Assembly (NCBI RefSeq): GCF_007858475.1
Contig: NZ_VIGX01000002.1
Span: 248,001-312,000, forward strand
Direction: 5' to 3'
DNA: 64,000 nt
Source: Tsukamurella conjunctivitidis
GTDB lineage: Bacteria > Actinomycetota > Actinomycetes > Mycobacteriales > Mycobacteriaceae
Shown here: piece by piece, positions 8,076 to 17,700 of the stretch
Position numbering within the stretch: the first letter of the stretch is position 1
Layout of the letters: every line of letters starts with the position of its first letter
Position numbers and translations under genes: made by a program
Notes under the pieces: generated by a model
Databases searched by the model: none
What the model saw: the letters and a program-made list of their open reading frames with translations, nothing else
Told to the model about the DNA's origin: nothing

Positions 8076-8095
8076 GCCTCCCTCATCAGGGTCTG

Positions 8096-8136
8096 ACGAA
8101 GCCCCCGGTCGCTCTCCGAGCGGCCGGGGGCTTCGT
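8096..8136. terminator. Bidirectional terminator between rplA and the DUF4190 gene
   Basis: The stem ACGAAGCCCCCGG / CCGGGGGCTTCGT surrounds a small inner hairpin. It serves two convergent genes, and the stem ends are AT-poor with no long T tract. Confidence 0.85.
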
Positions 8137-8147
8137 CGTCTTCGGGA

Positions 8148-8528
8148 TCAGATCAGCGCGGCGCTGGAGCTCGCGACGAGGAACACGAAGAGGAAGAAGC
8201 CCACGTAGGCGACGATCGCGAGCAGCGTCAGAGCGGTGAAGGCGCCACCGATGATCATGCCGACCATCGCGAGCGTGTTCTTGTAGCCGCGGTCCCGGGA
8301 CTGCCGGTGCGCGATCCAGCTCACGAGCAGGCCCACGGGGTAGCAGCCCACGAGGCTCAGGACGAGGCCGACGATGCCCATCGCCTGGTCCGGGTCCTGC
8401 AGGTCCTGCGGCGCGGGGTGGCCCGGGTAGGGCTGGTATCCCGGGTACGGCTGGTAACCCGGGTACGACGGTGGCTGCCCGTACGGCTCGTAGGGGTCGT
8501 AGCCGTACGGCTCGTTGGGCGTCGGCAT
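8148..8528 (-). CDS. DUF4190-type membrane protein with Pro/Tyr-rich N-terminus
   Basis: A 126 aa protein: a cytosolic tail of about 45 residues rich in PYG and repeats of YPGYQP, then two hydrophobic helices (about residues 50-70 and 85-115) flanking SWIAHRQSRDRGYKNT. This is the common DUF4190 arrangement in actinobacteria; its function is unknown. The ATG at 8528 is preferred to upstream starts because AAGGGGG lies 9 bases before it. It is convergent with rplA and divergent from the DUF2786 gene. Confidence 0.75.
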   Translation of the reverse strand: MPTPNEPYGYDPYEPYGQPPSYPGYQPYPGYQPYPGHPAPQDLQDPDQAMGIVGLVLSLVGCYPVGLLVSWIAHRQSRDRGYKNTLAMVGMIIGGAFTALTLLAIVAYVGFFLFVFLVASSSAALI

Positions 8529-8683
8529 CGTGAACATCCCCCTTGTCGTGTTGAAGTTCGGTGTGCGGCAAGCGTAACCGAGCGCGCTGAACGGCGGCTT
8601 GCGGTGGGCCTGGCGGAGGGCGCCGCGGGGCGCCGGATCGCTGCCGCGCGAACCTGTCACCGGCCGCCGGTATCGTCGCGCGC

Positions 8684-9502
8684 ATGGACGACGACAGGCT
8701 GCTCGCCCGGATCGGGGCGCTGCTGCGGCAGGCGGAGGGCACCGACAACGAGCACGAGGCGGCCACGTTCACCGAGGCGGCGCAGCGCCTCGCGACGGCC
8801 GCATCGATCGACCTCGCCGTCGCCCGGGCGCATCAGCGCGGTGCCGAGCGGGCGCGCGCCGTCCCGGAGCAGCGCACCGTGCGGATCGGGGAGGCGGGCC
8901 GGCGCGGCCTGCGCACCTTCGTCGAACTGTTCGTCGCGATCGCCCAGTCCAACGACGTCCGGTGTGACGTGGCCTCCAACTCCACCTTCGTCTTCGCCTA
9001 CGGCTTCGCGGAGGACGTCGACGCCTGCGAGGCGCTGTACGCGTCGCTGGTGATCCAGATGGTCCGAGCGTCGGACGCCTATCTCCGCTCGGGTGCGCAC
9101 AAGTCGGAGACGGTGCAGCAGCTCTACGAGGACCGGCGCACCCGCCGGCGGTGGGTGGAGACCAAGCCGGTCTCGGGGGTCACCGCGCGGATCAACTTCC
9201 AGTCGGCCTTCGCGGCCCGCATCGGGGCGCGACTCGCCGAGGCCCGCGCCGAGGCCACGACGCAGGCCACCGAGCGGGGCGAGCCCGGCACCGCGGTCGC
9301 GCTCCGCGACAAGGAACTCGAACTGACCTCCTTCTACGAGGAGGAGTCCACCGCGCGGGGCCGGTGGCGTGGGTCCGCCGCGTCGGCCGGGTACTCCGAC
9401 GGGGCCCGGCGCGCCGGTGACCGCGCCGGGCGGTCCGCGCGCCTGGGCGCCCATGCCGAGCTCGGCGGCAGCCGCGGCGCGCTGGAGCAGGGCGCGCCGT
9501 GA
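8684..9502 (+). CDS. DUF2786 domain protein
   Basis: A 272 aa soluble protein. The N-terminal 40 residues (RIGALLRQAEGTDNEHEAAT followed by FTEAAQRLATAASIDLAVAR) match the DUF2786 helix pair that is widespread in actinobacteria and phages; the rest is Arg/Ala-rich with a glycine-rich, low-complexity end. No enzymatic motif is visible. Its stop overlaps the GTG of the next gene by 4 bases, so it heads a three- to four-gene operon. Function unknown. Confidence 0.7.
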   Translation: MDDDRLLARIGALLRQAEGTDNEHEAATFTEAAQRLATAASIDLAVARAHQRGAERARAVPEQRTVRIGEAGRRGLRTFVELFVAIAQSNDVRCDVASNSTFVFAYGFAEDVDACEALYASLVIQMVRASDAYLRSGAHKSETVQQLYEDRRTRRRWVETKPVSGVTARINFQSAFAARIGARLAEARAEATTQATERGEPGTAVALRDKELELTSFYEEESTARGRWRGSAASAGYSDGARRAGDRAGRSARLGAHAELGGSRGALEQGAP

Positions 9503-10224
9503 ACCCGTACCCGCCGCCGCCCCCACCGCCGGCGCCGGCGCGCGGTAACGCAGGGCTGTGGTGGGTGATCGGCGGAGCGATCGTCGCCGTCGTGCTGGTC
9601 GCTGCTCTGGCGACGGCGCTGCTGGTGCGGGAGGCCGGTGACGCGTCGACGGCGGCGGGTGCCTCGTCCGCAGCATCGGGGACGGCGAGCGCCTGCGGGC
9701 TCCCGGGATCCGGCTCGACCACGCCGATCACCGACCGCGTGGTGGCCGGGCCGCTCTCCTTCCCGGTGTCCGCGGCACCCGGGTGGACGCCGCAGCGCTA
9801 CCAGCTGTTCTCGCCCGGCGCCCAGGCGGCGGGCCTGCGGACCGGGGTGCCCGGTCACAAGTGGGACGCACACGTCGAGGTCGGGCTCACGACCTTCGCG
9901 CCCAGGGCCCCGGTCCTGGAGGCGGCGCGACGGATCATCCCGTGCATCGTCGCGAGCAGCCGGTACGACGCGTACCGTCCCCGGCTCGAGGGACTCACCG
10001 AACCGGAGGCGATCACCGTCGACGGGACGCCCGCCGCCCGGGTCGTCGGGCGCATCCTCGTCAGCCGGGAGGGCCTCGCGATCCCGGGCGACGTGGTTAC
10101 TGTTGTGGTGATCGGCTCGGCGCCCCAGGCGTACTTCGAGTCGGACACCCCGATCGGGGACACCGCGCTCGCGGCGGTGGCCCAGCAGGTCTTCGAGCAG
10201 CTCAAGGTGGCGAGGGACGTATGA
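9499..10224 (+). CDS. Single-pass membrane protein, paralogue A
   Basis: A 241 aa protein: short NPYPPPPPPPAPAR proline run, one membrane helix (about residues 18-44, WWVIGGAIVAVVLVAALATA), then an extracytoplasmic domain of about 180 residues with three Cys. The domain signature is CGLPGSGSTTPITDRVVAGP followed by LSFPVSAAPGW. No known family is recognised. The next gene encodes a clear paralogue with the same layout, and the two overlap by ATGA. The domain is probably outside the membrane, where the Cys pair could form a disulfide. The start is GTG overlapping the DUF2786 stop. Confidence 0.7.
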   Translation: MNPYPPPPPPPAPARGNAGLWWVIGGAIVAVVLVAALATALLVREAGDASTAAGASSAASGTASACGLPGSGSTTPITDRVVAGPLSFPVSAAPGWTPQRYQLFSPGAQAAGLRTGVPGHKWDAHVEVGLTTFAPRAPVLEAARRIIPCIVASSRYDAYRPRLEGLTEPEAITVDGTPAARVVGRILVSREGLAIPGDVVTVVVIGSAPQAYFESDTPIGDTALAAVAQQVFEQLKVARDV

Positions 10225-11144
10225 GCAACCCGCAGGATCCGAACGGGCAGCAGCCCGATCCGTACGCACAGCCCGACCCGTACGCGCAGGGTGGCTACCA
10301 GTACGGGTACGGGCAGCAGCCCGATCCGTACGGGCAGCAGGCCGACCCGTACGCACAGCGGCCGTACCAGCAGGGGTATCCGCAGCAGGGCTATCAGTAT
10401 CCGGGGCAGTACCCCGGCCAACCGCAGGGGCAGCCGCCGCAGAAGCCCAACCGCACGGGCCTGTACGCCGCGATCGGCATCGCGGTGGTAGTGGTGATCG
10501 CCGTGGCCGTCGCCGCCGTGCTGCTCGTCGTGAACTCGGGCTCCGGTGAGGACCGGACCGCTGCGTCGACCGCCGGGCCGAGTTCGGTCACGCCCAGCAC
10601 CGGCGGCGACTGCGGCGTGCCCGGGAGCGGTATGGCCTCGCCGATCACCGACCGGGTCGCGTCGGGCCCGCTGTCCTTCCCCGTGGCGGCCGCGCCGGGC
10701 TGGGAGCAGGAGAGTTACACCGTGTACGCGCAGAGCATCGCCGCCGCGGGCCTGCAGAAGTCGATGGGCGACGGTCAGCCGTGGCAGGCCGGCGCCGAGG
10801 TCGGCCAGACCAACTTCAACTCCAAGCTCGACCCCAAGGACGCCGCCTCGCGGATGATCCAGTGCATCGCCGACGGCGCCGGCTACCAGAACGTCACGTC
10901 CAAGCGGGTCGAGCAGTCGGCGGCCGAGTCGATCACCGTCGACGGGGTCCCGGCCGCGAAGGTCACCGGCAAGATCCTGGTCACGGGGGAGAAGCTGTCC
11001 GTCGCCGGCGACGACATCACCGTGATCGTGATCGCCTCCGCCCCGCAGACCTACGCGATGCTGGTCATCCCGATCGGTCGCGACGACATGGCCGCGACGG
11101 GCAAGGCGATCATCGAGCAGCTCAAGGTCGCCAAGGATGTGTAG
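10221..11144 (+). CDS. Single-pass membrane protein, paralogue B
   Basis: A 307 aa protein with an N-terminal region of about 75 residues built from DPYAQ, DPYGQQ and QQGYPQQGYQYPGQ repeats, a membrane helix (about 82-108, LYAAIGIAVVVVIAVAVAAV), and an outer domain that repeats paralogue A: GVPGSGMASPITDRVASGPL, then FPVAAAPGW, QCIADG and a shared EQLKVAKDV end. The ATG at 10221 overlaps the stop of paralogue A (ATGA), which fixes the start. The Gln/Pro/Tyr tail is typical of actinobacterial membrane proteins that bind partners in the cytosol. Function unknown; tandem duplication is certain from the shared motifs. Confidence 0.75.
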   Translation: MSNPQDPNGQQPDPYAQPDPYAQGGYQYGYGQQPDPYGQQADPYAQRPYQQGYPQQGYQYPGQYPGQPQGQPPQKPNRTGLYAAIGIAVVVVIAVAVAAVLLVVNSGSGEDRTAASTAGPSSVTPSTGGDCGVPGSGMASPITDRVASGPLSFPVAAAPGWEQESYTVYAQSIAAAGLQKSMGDGQPWQAGAEVGQTNFNSKLDPKDAASRMIQCIADGAGYQNVTSKRVEQSAAESITVDGVPAAKVTGKILVTGEKLSVAGDDITVIVIASAPQTYAMLVIPIGRDDMAATGKAIIEQLKVAKDV

Positions 11145-11149
11145 CCGCG

Positions 11150-11626
11150 CTGGCTAGGGACGCGCAGCGCGCGGCGGTGTACCGCGCGGAGGAGCTGGTC
11201 CGCGGCCTGTTCGCGCACGCCGGGGCGGGACGCACCGTCGACGTGCTCGGGGTGCCGCTCACGCTCCCGCCGGAGGCCCGGTTCGCCTCCGTCGACTCGG
11301 TGCAGGCGTACGCCGACCGCGTCCTCGGCCGCGGTGCGGTGCGGGTGCGGGCGCGGGCGGGTGCGGCGGGCGCGCACTACGAGAACGGCCCCGCGGGCCC
11401 GGTCGTGGCGGTGCCGGCCGGGCGCGACGGTGCGTGGGCCCTGCGTGAGCTCGTGATCCTGCACGAGCTGGCGCATCACGTCGTCGCCGGGCAGGGGATG
11501 GACGGTGCCGCGCACGGCCCGTCGTTCACCCGCGCCTTCGTGGACCTCGCGGCGCAGGTCATGGGCCCCGAGGCGGGTCTGGCGCTGCGCATCGTCTACA
11601 CCGAGTCCGGCGTCGCCGTCGGCTGA
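11150..11626 (+). CDS. Small metallohydrolase (TIGR04338-like)
   Basis: About 158 aa. The zinc motif HELAHH lies near residue 105 (ELVILHELAHHVVAGQG), followed by HGPSFTRAFVDL, which gives the third ligand, as in the actinobacterial TIGR04338 family of putative metallohydrolases. The start is uncertain: the conserved segment RDAQRAAVYRAEELVRGLF begins before the first GTG (11177), so I place the start at the CTG at 11150, 5 bases after the previous stop. If 11177 is used the protein loses the RDAQR part. It is the last gene of the DUF2786 operon. Confidence 0.65.
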   Translation: MARDAQRAAVYRAEELVRGLFAHAGAGRTVDVLGVPLTLPPEARFASVDSVQAYADRVLGRGAVRVRARAGAAGAHYENGPAGPVVAVPAGRDGAWALRELVILHELAHHVVAGQGMDGAAHGPSFTRAFVDLAAQVMGPEAGLALRIVYTESGVAVG

Positions 11627-11707
11627 CCCGGCTCCCCGGTGGGGACTCGACGCCGCGCGGGAGAGGACCTCCTCGCCGCTCGGGCACAGACACCGTCGCA
11701 CCACGAT

Positions 11708-11736
11708 TTGGCGACGGACCAGCGCTCGCGTACTCT
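11708..11736 (+). promoter_or_regulatory. Predicted promoter of rplJL
   Basis: TTGGCG (11708-11713), a 17-base spacer and TACTCT (11731-11736). It would start a transcript near 11743 with a leader of about 200 bases before rplJ. Confidence 0.7.
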
Positions 11737-11742
11737 GGTCCC

Positions 11743-11900
11743 TTGGAAACCGGTGTTCCACCGGTTCGTTCCACCGAAGACCGTCGGTCGTCGGGCGCGA
11801 GCCCGATCGAAGGTCCGGCCCCGAGCCGGCGACCCACGCAGGAGGACGAGGATTCTTCATGAACCCCGTGCGCCCTGCGCCGGGGTTCTCGTCGTTTCGG
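11743..11900 (+). ncRNA. L10-type ribosomal protein leader of rplJL
   Basis: The long untranslated leader contains nested stems (ACCGGTGTTCCACCGGT at 11750-11766; GGCCCCGAGCC and flanking arms) and the AGGAGGACGAGG stretch common in actinobacterial L10 leaders, where the L10-(L7/L12) complex binds its own mRNA. It ends in a hairpin GAACCCCG / CGGGGTTC (about 11861-11889) followed by TCGTCGTTT, which looks like an attenuator. The boundaries are approximate and a covariance-model search would be needed to confirm the class. Confidence 0.6.
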
Positions 11901-11945
11901 GCCCGAACCTTCTCCGTCGGATGACACGTAGAGAGGAGGCGAAGT

Positions 11946-12476
11946 ATGGCAAACGCCGAGAAGGTCGCAGCAGTCGCTGAGATCGCCGAGAAGTTCTCGA
12001 AGTCCACGGCCACCGTGGTCACCGAGTACCGCGGGCTGTCGGTCGGTTCCATCACCGAGCTGCGTCGTTCGCTCGGAGCTGGTGCCACCTACTCCGTCGC
12101 CAAGAACACCCTGGTCAAGCTCGCCGCCAAGGATGCTGGCGTCGAGGGCCTGGACGAGCTGTTCGAGGGCCCGACCGCGATCGCCTTCATCGAGGGTGAG
12201 CCGGTCGAGGCCGCCAAGGCGATCAAGAAGTTCGCCAAGGACAACAAGGCCCTGGTCATCAAGGGCGGCTACATGGACGGCAAGGCGCTGTCCGTGGCCG
12301 AGGTCGAGCGCATCGCCGATCTCGAGTCGCGCGAGGTGCTCCTGGCCAAGCTCGCCGGTGCCATGAAGGGCAACTTGGCGAAGGCCGCTGGCCTGTTCAA
12401 CGCTCCCGCCTCGCAGGTGGCCCGCCTGGCCGTCGCGCTGCAGGAGAAGAAGGCGGCCGACGAGGCTGCCGCGTAA
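11946..12476 (+). CDS. rplJ: 50S ribosomal protein L10
   Basis: A 176 aa L10. The N-terminal rRNA-binding domain has [20 protein letters not shown] and [20 protein letters not shown]; the C-terminal helix (about 130-170) that binds L7/L12 dimers has [20 protein letters not shown]. It anchors the L7/L12 stalk to the ribosome. GAGAGGAGG precedes the ATG. It is co-transcribed with rplL. Confidence 0.96.
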   Translation: MANAEKVAAVAEIAEKFSKSTATVVTEYRGLSVGSITELRRSLGAGATYSVAKNTLVKLAAKDAGVEGLDELFEGPTAIAFIEGEPVEAAKAIKKFAKDNKALVIKGGYMDGKALSVAEVERIADLESREVLLAKLAGAMKGNLAKAAGLFNAPASQVARLAVALQEKKAADEAAA

Positions 12477-12575
12477 GACCGCTGATCCAGCGAACCCCCG
12501 CGCGCACCGCTCGCGGGAACCATCACCACCTTGCCTCGCGGATCAGCGAGCAAGACTGAACGGAAGGACGCCACC

Positions 12576-12968
12576 ATGGCGAAGCTCACCACCGACGAGC
12601 TGCTTGATGCTTTCAAGGAGCTGACCCTGCTCGAGCTCAGCGAGTTCGTGAAGGCCTTCGAGGAGACCTTCGAGGTCACCGCCGCTGCTCCGGTCGCCGT
12701 CGCGGCTGCCGGTGCGGCCCCCGCCGCCGGCGGCGCCGACGCCGCCGCCGAGCAGGACGAGTTCGACGTCATCCTCGACGGTGCCGGCGACAAGAAGATC
12801 CAGGTCATCAAGGTCGTCCGCGAGCTGGTTTCGGGCCTCGGCCTGAAGGAGGCCAAGGACCTCGTCGAGGGCGCCCCCAAGGCGATCCTGGAGAAGGTCG
12901 ACAAGGAGGCCGCCGACGCCGCCAAGGCCAAGCTCGAGGAGGCCGGCGCTTCGGTTTCGGTCAAGTAA
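12576..12968 (+). CDS. rplL: 50S ribosomal protein L7/L12
   Basis: A 130 aa L7/L12. The N-terminal dimerisation helix [20 protein letters not shown] and [15 protein letters not shown] are followed by an Ala-rich hinge and the C-terminal domain with the [20 protein letters not shown] and [12 protein letters not shown] segments that bind elongation factors. The ATG at 12576 is preferred to an upstream in-frame TTG because the family begins at MAKL and GGAAGG lies before it. Confidence 0.96.
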   Translation: MAKLTTDELLDAFKELTLLELSEFVKAFEETFEVTAAAPVAVAAAGAAPAAGGADAAAEQDEFDVILDGAGDKKIQVIKVVRELVSGLGLKEAKDLVEGAPKAILEKVDKEAADAAKAKLEEAGASVSVK

Positions 12969-12993
12969 TAACCGAACCGCACGTCAGTGCTGC

Positions 12994-13026
12994 AACCGCC
13001 CCGTCGCCCAGTGCGACGGGGCGGTT
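12994..13026 (+). terminator. Terminator after rplL
   Basis: A perfect 14-bp stem AACCGCCCCGTCGC / GCGACGGGGCGGTT with a 5-base loop, starting 25 bases after the rplL stop. Confidence 0.88.
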
Positions 13027-13156
13027 CTCGTATCCGACGGTGCCGCGGGGCGCCGAATAGAACAGGTCCGGTACCGCGACCAGCGGCGACTGGGGTACTG
13101 TGCTCCCAGCGGTCTGTGGTGCGAGCCACACCTGGAAGCGACGAAAGGTCTCGACA

Positions 13157-14320
13157 GTGGGTGTCGAAGTAACTACCAAGAACCTGACGAAGTCGTTCGG
13201 GTCCCAGAACATCTGGTCCGACGTCTCGCTGACCCTGCCGGCGGGCGAGGTCTCGGTTCTGCTCGGCCCGTCGGGTACCGGTAAGTCGGTGTTCCTGAAG
13301 TCGCTGATCGGTCTGCTCCGCCCCGAGGAGGGCGAGATCATCATCGACGGCACGGACATCCTCACGTGTACGTCCTCGGAGCTGTACGAGATCCGCAAGA
13401 TGTTCGGCGTGCTGTTCCAGGACGGCGCCCTGTTCGGCTCGATGAACCTGTACGACAACACGGCCTTCCCGCTTCGTGAGCACACGAAGAAGAAGGAGAG
13501 CGAGATCCGTCAGATCACGATGGAGAAGCTCGAGATGGTGGGTCTGATCGGCGCGGAGGACAAGCTCCCCGGTGAGATCTCCGGTGGTATGCGAAAGCGC
13601 GCCGGCCTGGCCCGCGCGCTGGTGATGGATCCGCAGATCATGCTCGTCGACGAGCCGGACTCCGGCCTCGACCCCGTGCGTACCACCTACACCAGCCAGC
13701 TGCTGATGGACATCAACGCGCAGATCGACTGCACCACGCTGATCGTCTCGCACAACATCAACATCGCGCGCACGGTGCCCGACAACATGGGCATGCTCTT
13801 CCTCAAGCACCTCGTCATGTTCGGCCCCCGCGAGGTGCTGCTCACCTCCGAGGAGCCGGTGGTCAAGCAGTTCCTCTCCGGCTCGATGATCGGCCCGATC
13901 GGCATGTCCGAGGAGAAGGACTCGGCGCAGATGGAGGCGGAGATGGCGCGCGTCGCCGCCGGCCACTCCGACGGTGGCGTCGACGTGCCGGACGAGATCG
14001 CCCCGCAGATGCAGCCCACGCCCGGCATGCCGCCCCGCAAGGGCGAGCAGCGACGCAAGGCCCGCGTCCGCCAGATCCTGCCGACGCTGCCGGAGAAGGC
14101 GCAGATCGCCATCCGCAAGGACCTCGGCGACGACCCGGCCGACTACGCCACGACCGCGCCCGCGGTCGCCGCGCAGCAGTACCAGCAGGCCCCCGAGACG
14201 GCCCCCGTCTCGATCCAGAAGGAGTACGCGGGCGACGAGGCCCCGACCTCGGCCTACCAGGTCACCCAGGCGGACGAGAACCCGACCGACCACCTGCCGA
14301 AGGTGGACGACGGGCGCTGA
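13157..14320 (+). CDS. mkl: Mkl-type ABC transporter ATPase
   Basis: A 387 aa ABC ATPase with Walker A GPSGTGKS (about residue 39), signature SGGMRKRAGLARAL (about 144) and Walker B IMLVDEPDSGLDP (about 164), followed by a long C-terminal extension of about 130 residues rich in Gln, Glu and Pro. This layout and the place between rplL and rpoB match Mkl of mycobacteria, the shared ATPase of MCE lipid importers; no mce genes are in the window. The GTG at 13157 fits because CGAAAGG lies 8 bases before it. An upstream TTG would add an unlikely 19 residues. Confidence 0.88.
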   Translation: MGVEVTTKNLTKSFGSQNIWSDVSLTLPAGEVSVLLGPSGTGKSVFLKSLIGLLRPEEGEIIIDGTDILTCTSSELYEIRKMFGVLFQDGALFGSMNLYDNTAFPLREHTKKKESEIRQITMEKLEMVGLIGAEDKLPGEISGGMRKRAGLARALVMDPQIMLVDEPDSGLDPVRTTYTSQLLMDINAQIDCTTLIVSHNINIARTVPDNMGMLFLKHLVMFGPREVLLTSEEPVVKQFLSGSMIGPIGMSEEKDSAQMEAEMARVAAGHSDGGVDVPDEIAPQMQPTPGMPPRKGEQRRKARVRQILPTLPEKAQIAIRKDLGDDPADYATTAPAVAAQQYQQAPETAPVSIQKEYAGDEAPTSAYQVTQADENPTDHLPKVDDGR

Positions 14321-14343
14321 TCGCACCGTCGCAGGAACCGGCT

Positions 14344-14378
14344 GACACCGGCCCGGGAGCGCTTCCCGGGCCGGTGTC
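14344..14378 (+). terminator. Terminator after mkl
   Basis: A 14-bp stem ACACCGGCCCGGGA / TCCCGGGCCGGTGT with a loop of about 5 bases, followed by CGTCGTCT. Confidence 0.85.
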
Positions 14379-14605
14379 GTCGTCTCCGGCCGCACGTCGG
14401 CCCCGATATTCGAAGGAAATCGGCGGTTTCGCTTGACGTTCGCGCGGTTTCGGGTCACAGTTATCGGCAGGACGCGATCCGCTCGTGTCCACGTGAGAGC
14501 ATCCTCGGGTGCCTCCGGCCCGCACGGCAGCCAGCCCGCGGCCGGGGCCGACGGCAGGGCCGACCGACGATGCCGGTGTTCGAAGAACGGCGCGCGTCAT
14601 GCTTG

Positions 14606-14634
14606 CGCGCAAGCCCGGTGGGGCTTAGTCTGGA
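14606..14634 (+). promoter_or_regulatory. Predicted rpoBC promoter
   Basis: TTGCGC (14606-14611), a 17-base spacer and TAGTCT (14629-14634). This would give a leader of about 150 bases. The 470-base gap between mkl and rpoB holds the mkl terminator and this promoter; a second weaker TTGACG (14433-14438) with CACAGTTAT lies further up. No ORF in the gap is credible. Confidence 0.6.
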
Positions 14635-14790
14635 CTGCCCCTTGCGGGGCGGTCATTCCTCTGTTAATGTTGGACGTTGCGCTGGCTGCCTCCTGCCCAT
14701 CTGAATATTCGCCCTTCGTAGGGGCCGTACTCTGCGGGTTGCCGTCAGCACAGTTTTGGCAACGTTACTAGTCACAGCAGAGGACGCATC

Positions 14791-17700
14791 TTGGCAGTCT
14801 CCGTCTCCAGCCAGACTCAGAACGATCAGAACGACGCCGTGGTGCCCGGAGCGCCCAAGCGCGTGTCGTTCGCGAAGATCTCCGAGCCCCTCCCCGTACC
14901 GGGCCTGCTCGACCTGCAGATCGACTCGTTCGAGTGGCTCGTCGGTACGCCCGCTTGGCGGGAGAAGGCCGCAGCGCGCGGCGAGGCACAGCCCACCGGC
15001 GGTCTGGAGGACATCCTCGCTGAGCTGTCGCCGATCGAGGACTTCTCGGGCTCGATGTCTCTCTCCTTCTCCGATCCGCGCTTCGACGAGGTCAAGGCCT
15101 CGATCGAGGAGTGCAAGGACAAGGACATGACGTACGCGGCGCCGCTGTTCGTCACCGCCGAGTTCATCAACAACAACACCGGCGAGATCAAGTCGCAGAC
15201 CGTCTTCATGGGCGATTTCCCCATGATGACGGACAAGGGCACGTTCATCATCAACGGCACCGAGCGCGTCGTCGTCTCGCAGCTCGTCCGCAGCCCGGGC
15301 GTGTACTTCGACGAGACCATCGACAAGTCGACCGAGAAGCCGTTGCACAGCGTCAAGGTCATCCCGGCCCGCGGCGCGTGGCTCGAGTTCGACGTGGACA
15401 AGCGCGACACCGTCGGCGTCCGCATCGACCGCAAGCGCCGCCAGCCCGTCACCGTGCTGCTCAAGGCCCTCGGCTGGACCAGCGAGCAGATCCTCGAGCG
15501 CTTCGGCTTCTCGGAGATCATGCGCTCCACCCTGGAGAAGGACAACACGGCCGGCACCGACGAGGCGCTGCTCGACATCTACCGCAAGCTGCGCCCGGGC
15601 GAGCCGCCCACGAAGGAGTCGGCGCAGACCCTGCTGGAGAACCTGTTCTTCAAGGAGAAGCGCTACGACCTGGCCCGCGTCGGCCGGTACAAGCTGAACA
15701 AGAAGCTCGGTCTCCCGGCGAACTCCGACGGCACGCAGCCGCTGGTGCTCACCGAGGAGGACATCGTCGCGACGATCGAGTACCTCGTGCGCCTGCACGA
15801 GGCACCGTCGGAGCAGCTGACCTACATGACCGTGCCGGACGGCGACGAGGTCCCCGTCGAGGTCGACGACATCGACCACTTCGGTAACCGCCGCCTGCGC
15901 ACCGTCGGCGAGCTGATCCAGAACCAGCTCCGCGTGGGCCTGTCCCGCATGGAGCGCGTCGTCCGCGAGCGGATGACCACGCAGGACGTCGAGGCGATCA
16001 CCCCGCAGACCCTGATCAACATCCGCCCGGTTTCGGCGGCGATCAAGGAGTTCTTCGGCACCTCGCAGCTCTCGCAGTTCATGGACCAGAACAACCCGCT
16101 GTCGGGCCTGACCCACAAGCGCCGCCTGTCGGCGCTCGGCCCGGGCGGCCTGTCGCGCGAGCGCGCGGGCCTCGAGGTCCGCGACGTCCACCCGTCGCAC
16201 TACGGCCGCATGTGCCCGATCGAGACCCCTGAGGGCCCGAACATCGGCCTGATCGGCTCGCTCTCGGTGTACGCGCGGGTCAACCCGTTCGGCTTCATCG
16301 AGACCCCGTACCGCAAGGTCGAGGACGGCCAGACCACCGACGAGATCGTCTACATGACGGCCGACGAGGAGGACCGGTACTACATCGCGCAGGCCAACGC
16401 GGCCACCGACGCGAAGGGACGCCTCACGGACGAGAAGGTGCTCGTGCGTAAGCGCGGCTCCGAGGTCGAGTTCGTCCCGGTCTCCGCCGTGGAGTACATG
16501 GACATCTCGCCGCGCCAGATGGTCTCGGTCGCGACCGCGATGATCCCGTTCCTCGAGCACGACGACGCCAACCGTGCCCTCATGGGCGCGAACATGCAGC
16601 GTCAGGCCGTGCCGCTGGTCCGTTCCGAGTCGCCGCTGGTCGGCACCGGTATGGAGCTGCGCGCCGCGGTCGACGCCGGCGACGTCGTCATCACGGAGAA
16701 GCCGGGCGTCGTGGAGGAGGTCTCGGCCGACTTCATCACCATCATGGCCGACGAGGGCACCCGCAAGACCTACAAGCTGCGCAAGTTCGCGCGCAGCAAC
16801 CAGGGCACCTGCGCGAACCAGCGTCCGATCGTGAACGCCGGCCAGCGCGTCGAGGCGGGCCAGGTCCTGGCCGACGGCCCCTGCACCGACAACGGTGAGA
16901 TGGCGCTCGGCAAGAACCTGCTCGTGGCGATCATGCCGTGGGAGGGCCACAACTACGAGGACGCGATCATCCTCTCGCAGCGCCTGGTGGAGGAGGACGT
17001 GCTGACGTCCATCCACATCGAGGAGCACGAGATCGATGCCCGCGACACGAAGCTGGGCGCCGAGGAGATCACCCGGGACATCCCGAACGTCTCCGATGAG
17101 GTGCTGGCCGATCTCGACGAGCGCGGCATCATCCGCATCGGCGCCGAGGTCCGCGACGGCGACATCCTGGTCGGCAAGGTCACGCCGAAGGGCGAGACCG
17201 AGCTGACCCCGGAGGAGCGCCTGCTCCGCGCGATCTTCGGTGAGAAGGCGCGCGAGGTCCGCGACACCTCGCTCAAGGTGCCCCACGGCGAGACCGGCAA
17301 GGTCATCGGCGTCCGCGTCTTCTCGCGCGACGACGACGACGAGCTGGCCCCCGGCGTGAACGAGCTGGTCCGCGTCTACGTGGCCCAGAAGCGCAAGGTC
17401 CAGGACGGCGACAAGCTGGCCGGCCGCCACGGCAACAAGGGCGTCATCGGCAAGATCCTCCCCGCCGAGGACATGCCCTTCCTGCCCGACGGCACCCCGG
17501 TCGACATCATCCTGAACACGCACGGCGTGCCCCGTCGTATGAACATCGGCCAGATCCTGGAGACGCACCTCGGGTGGGTCGCCAAGACCGGCTGGGACGT
17601 GCGCGACGAGAACGGGAACATCCCGGACTGGGCGTCGCAGCTCCCCGAGGAGATGTACAGCCAGCCCAAGGACACCAACACCGCCACCCCCGTCTTCGAC

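Noticed and set aside
12269-14458. Minus-strand open frame across rplL and mkl
   Set aside because: Shadow of rplJ-rplL-mkl; it reads through the terminators and promoters between them.
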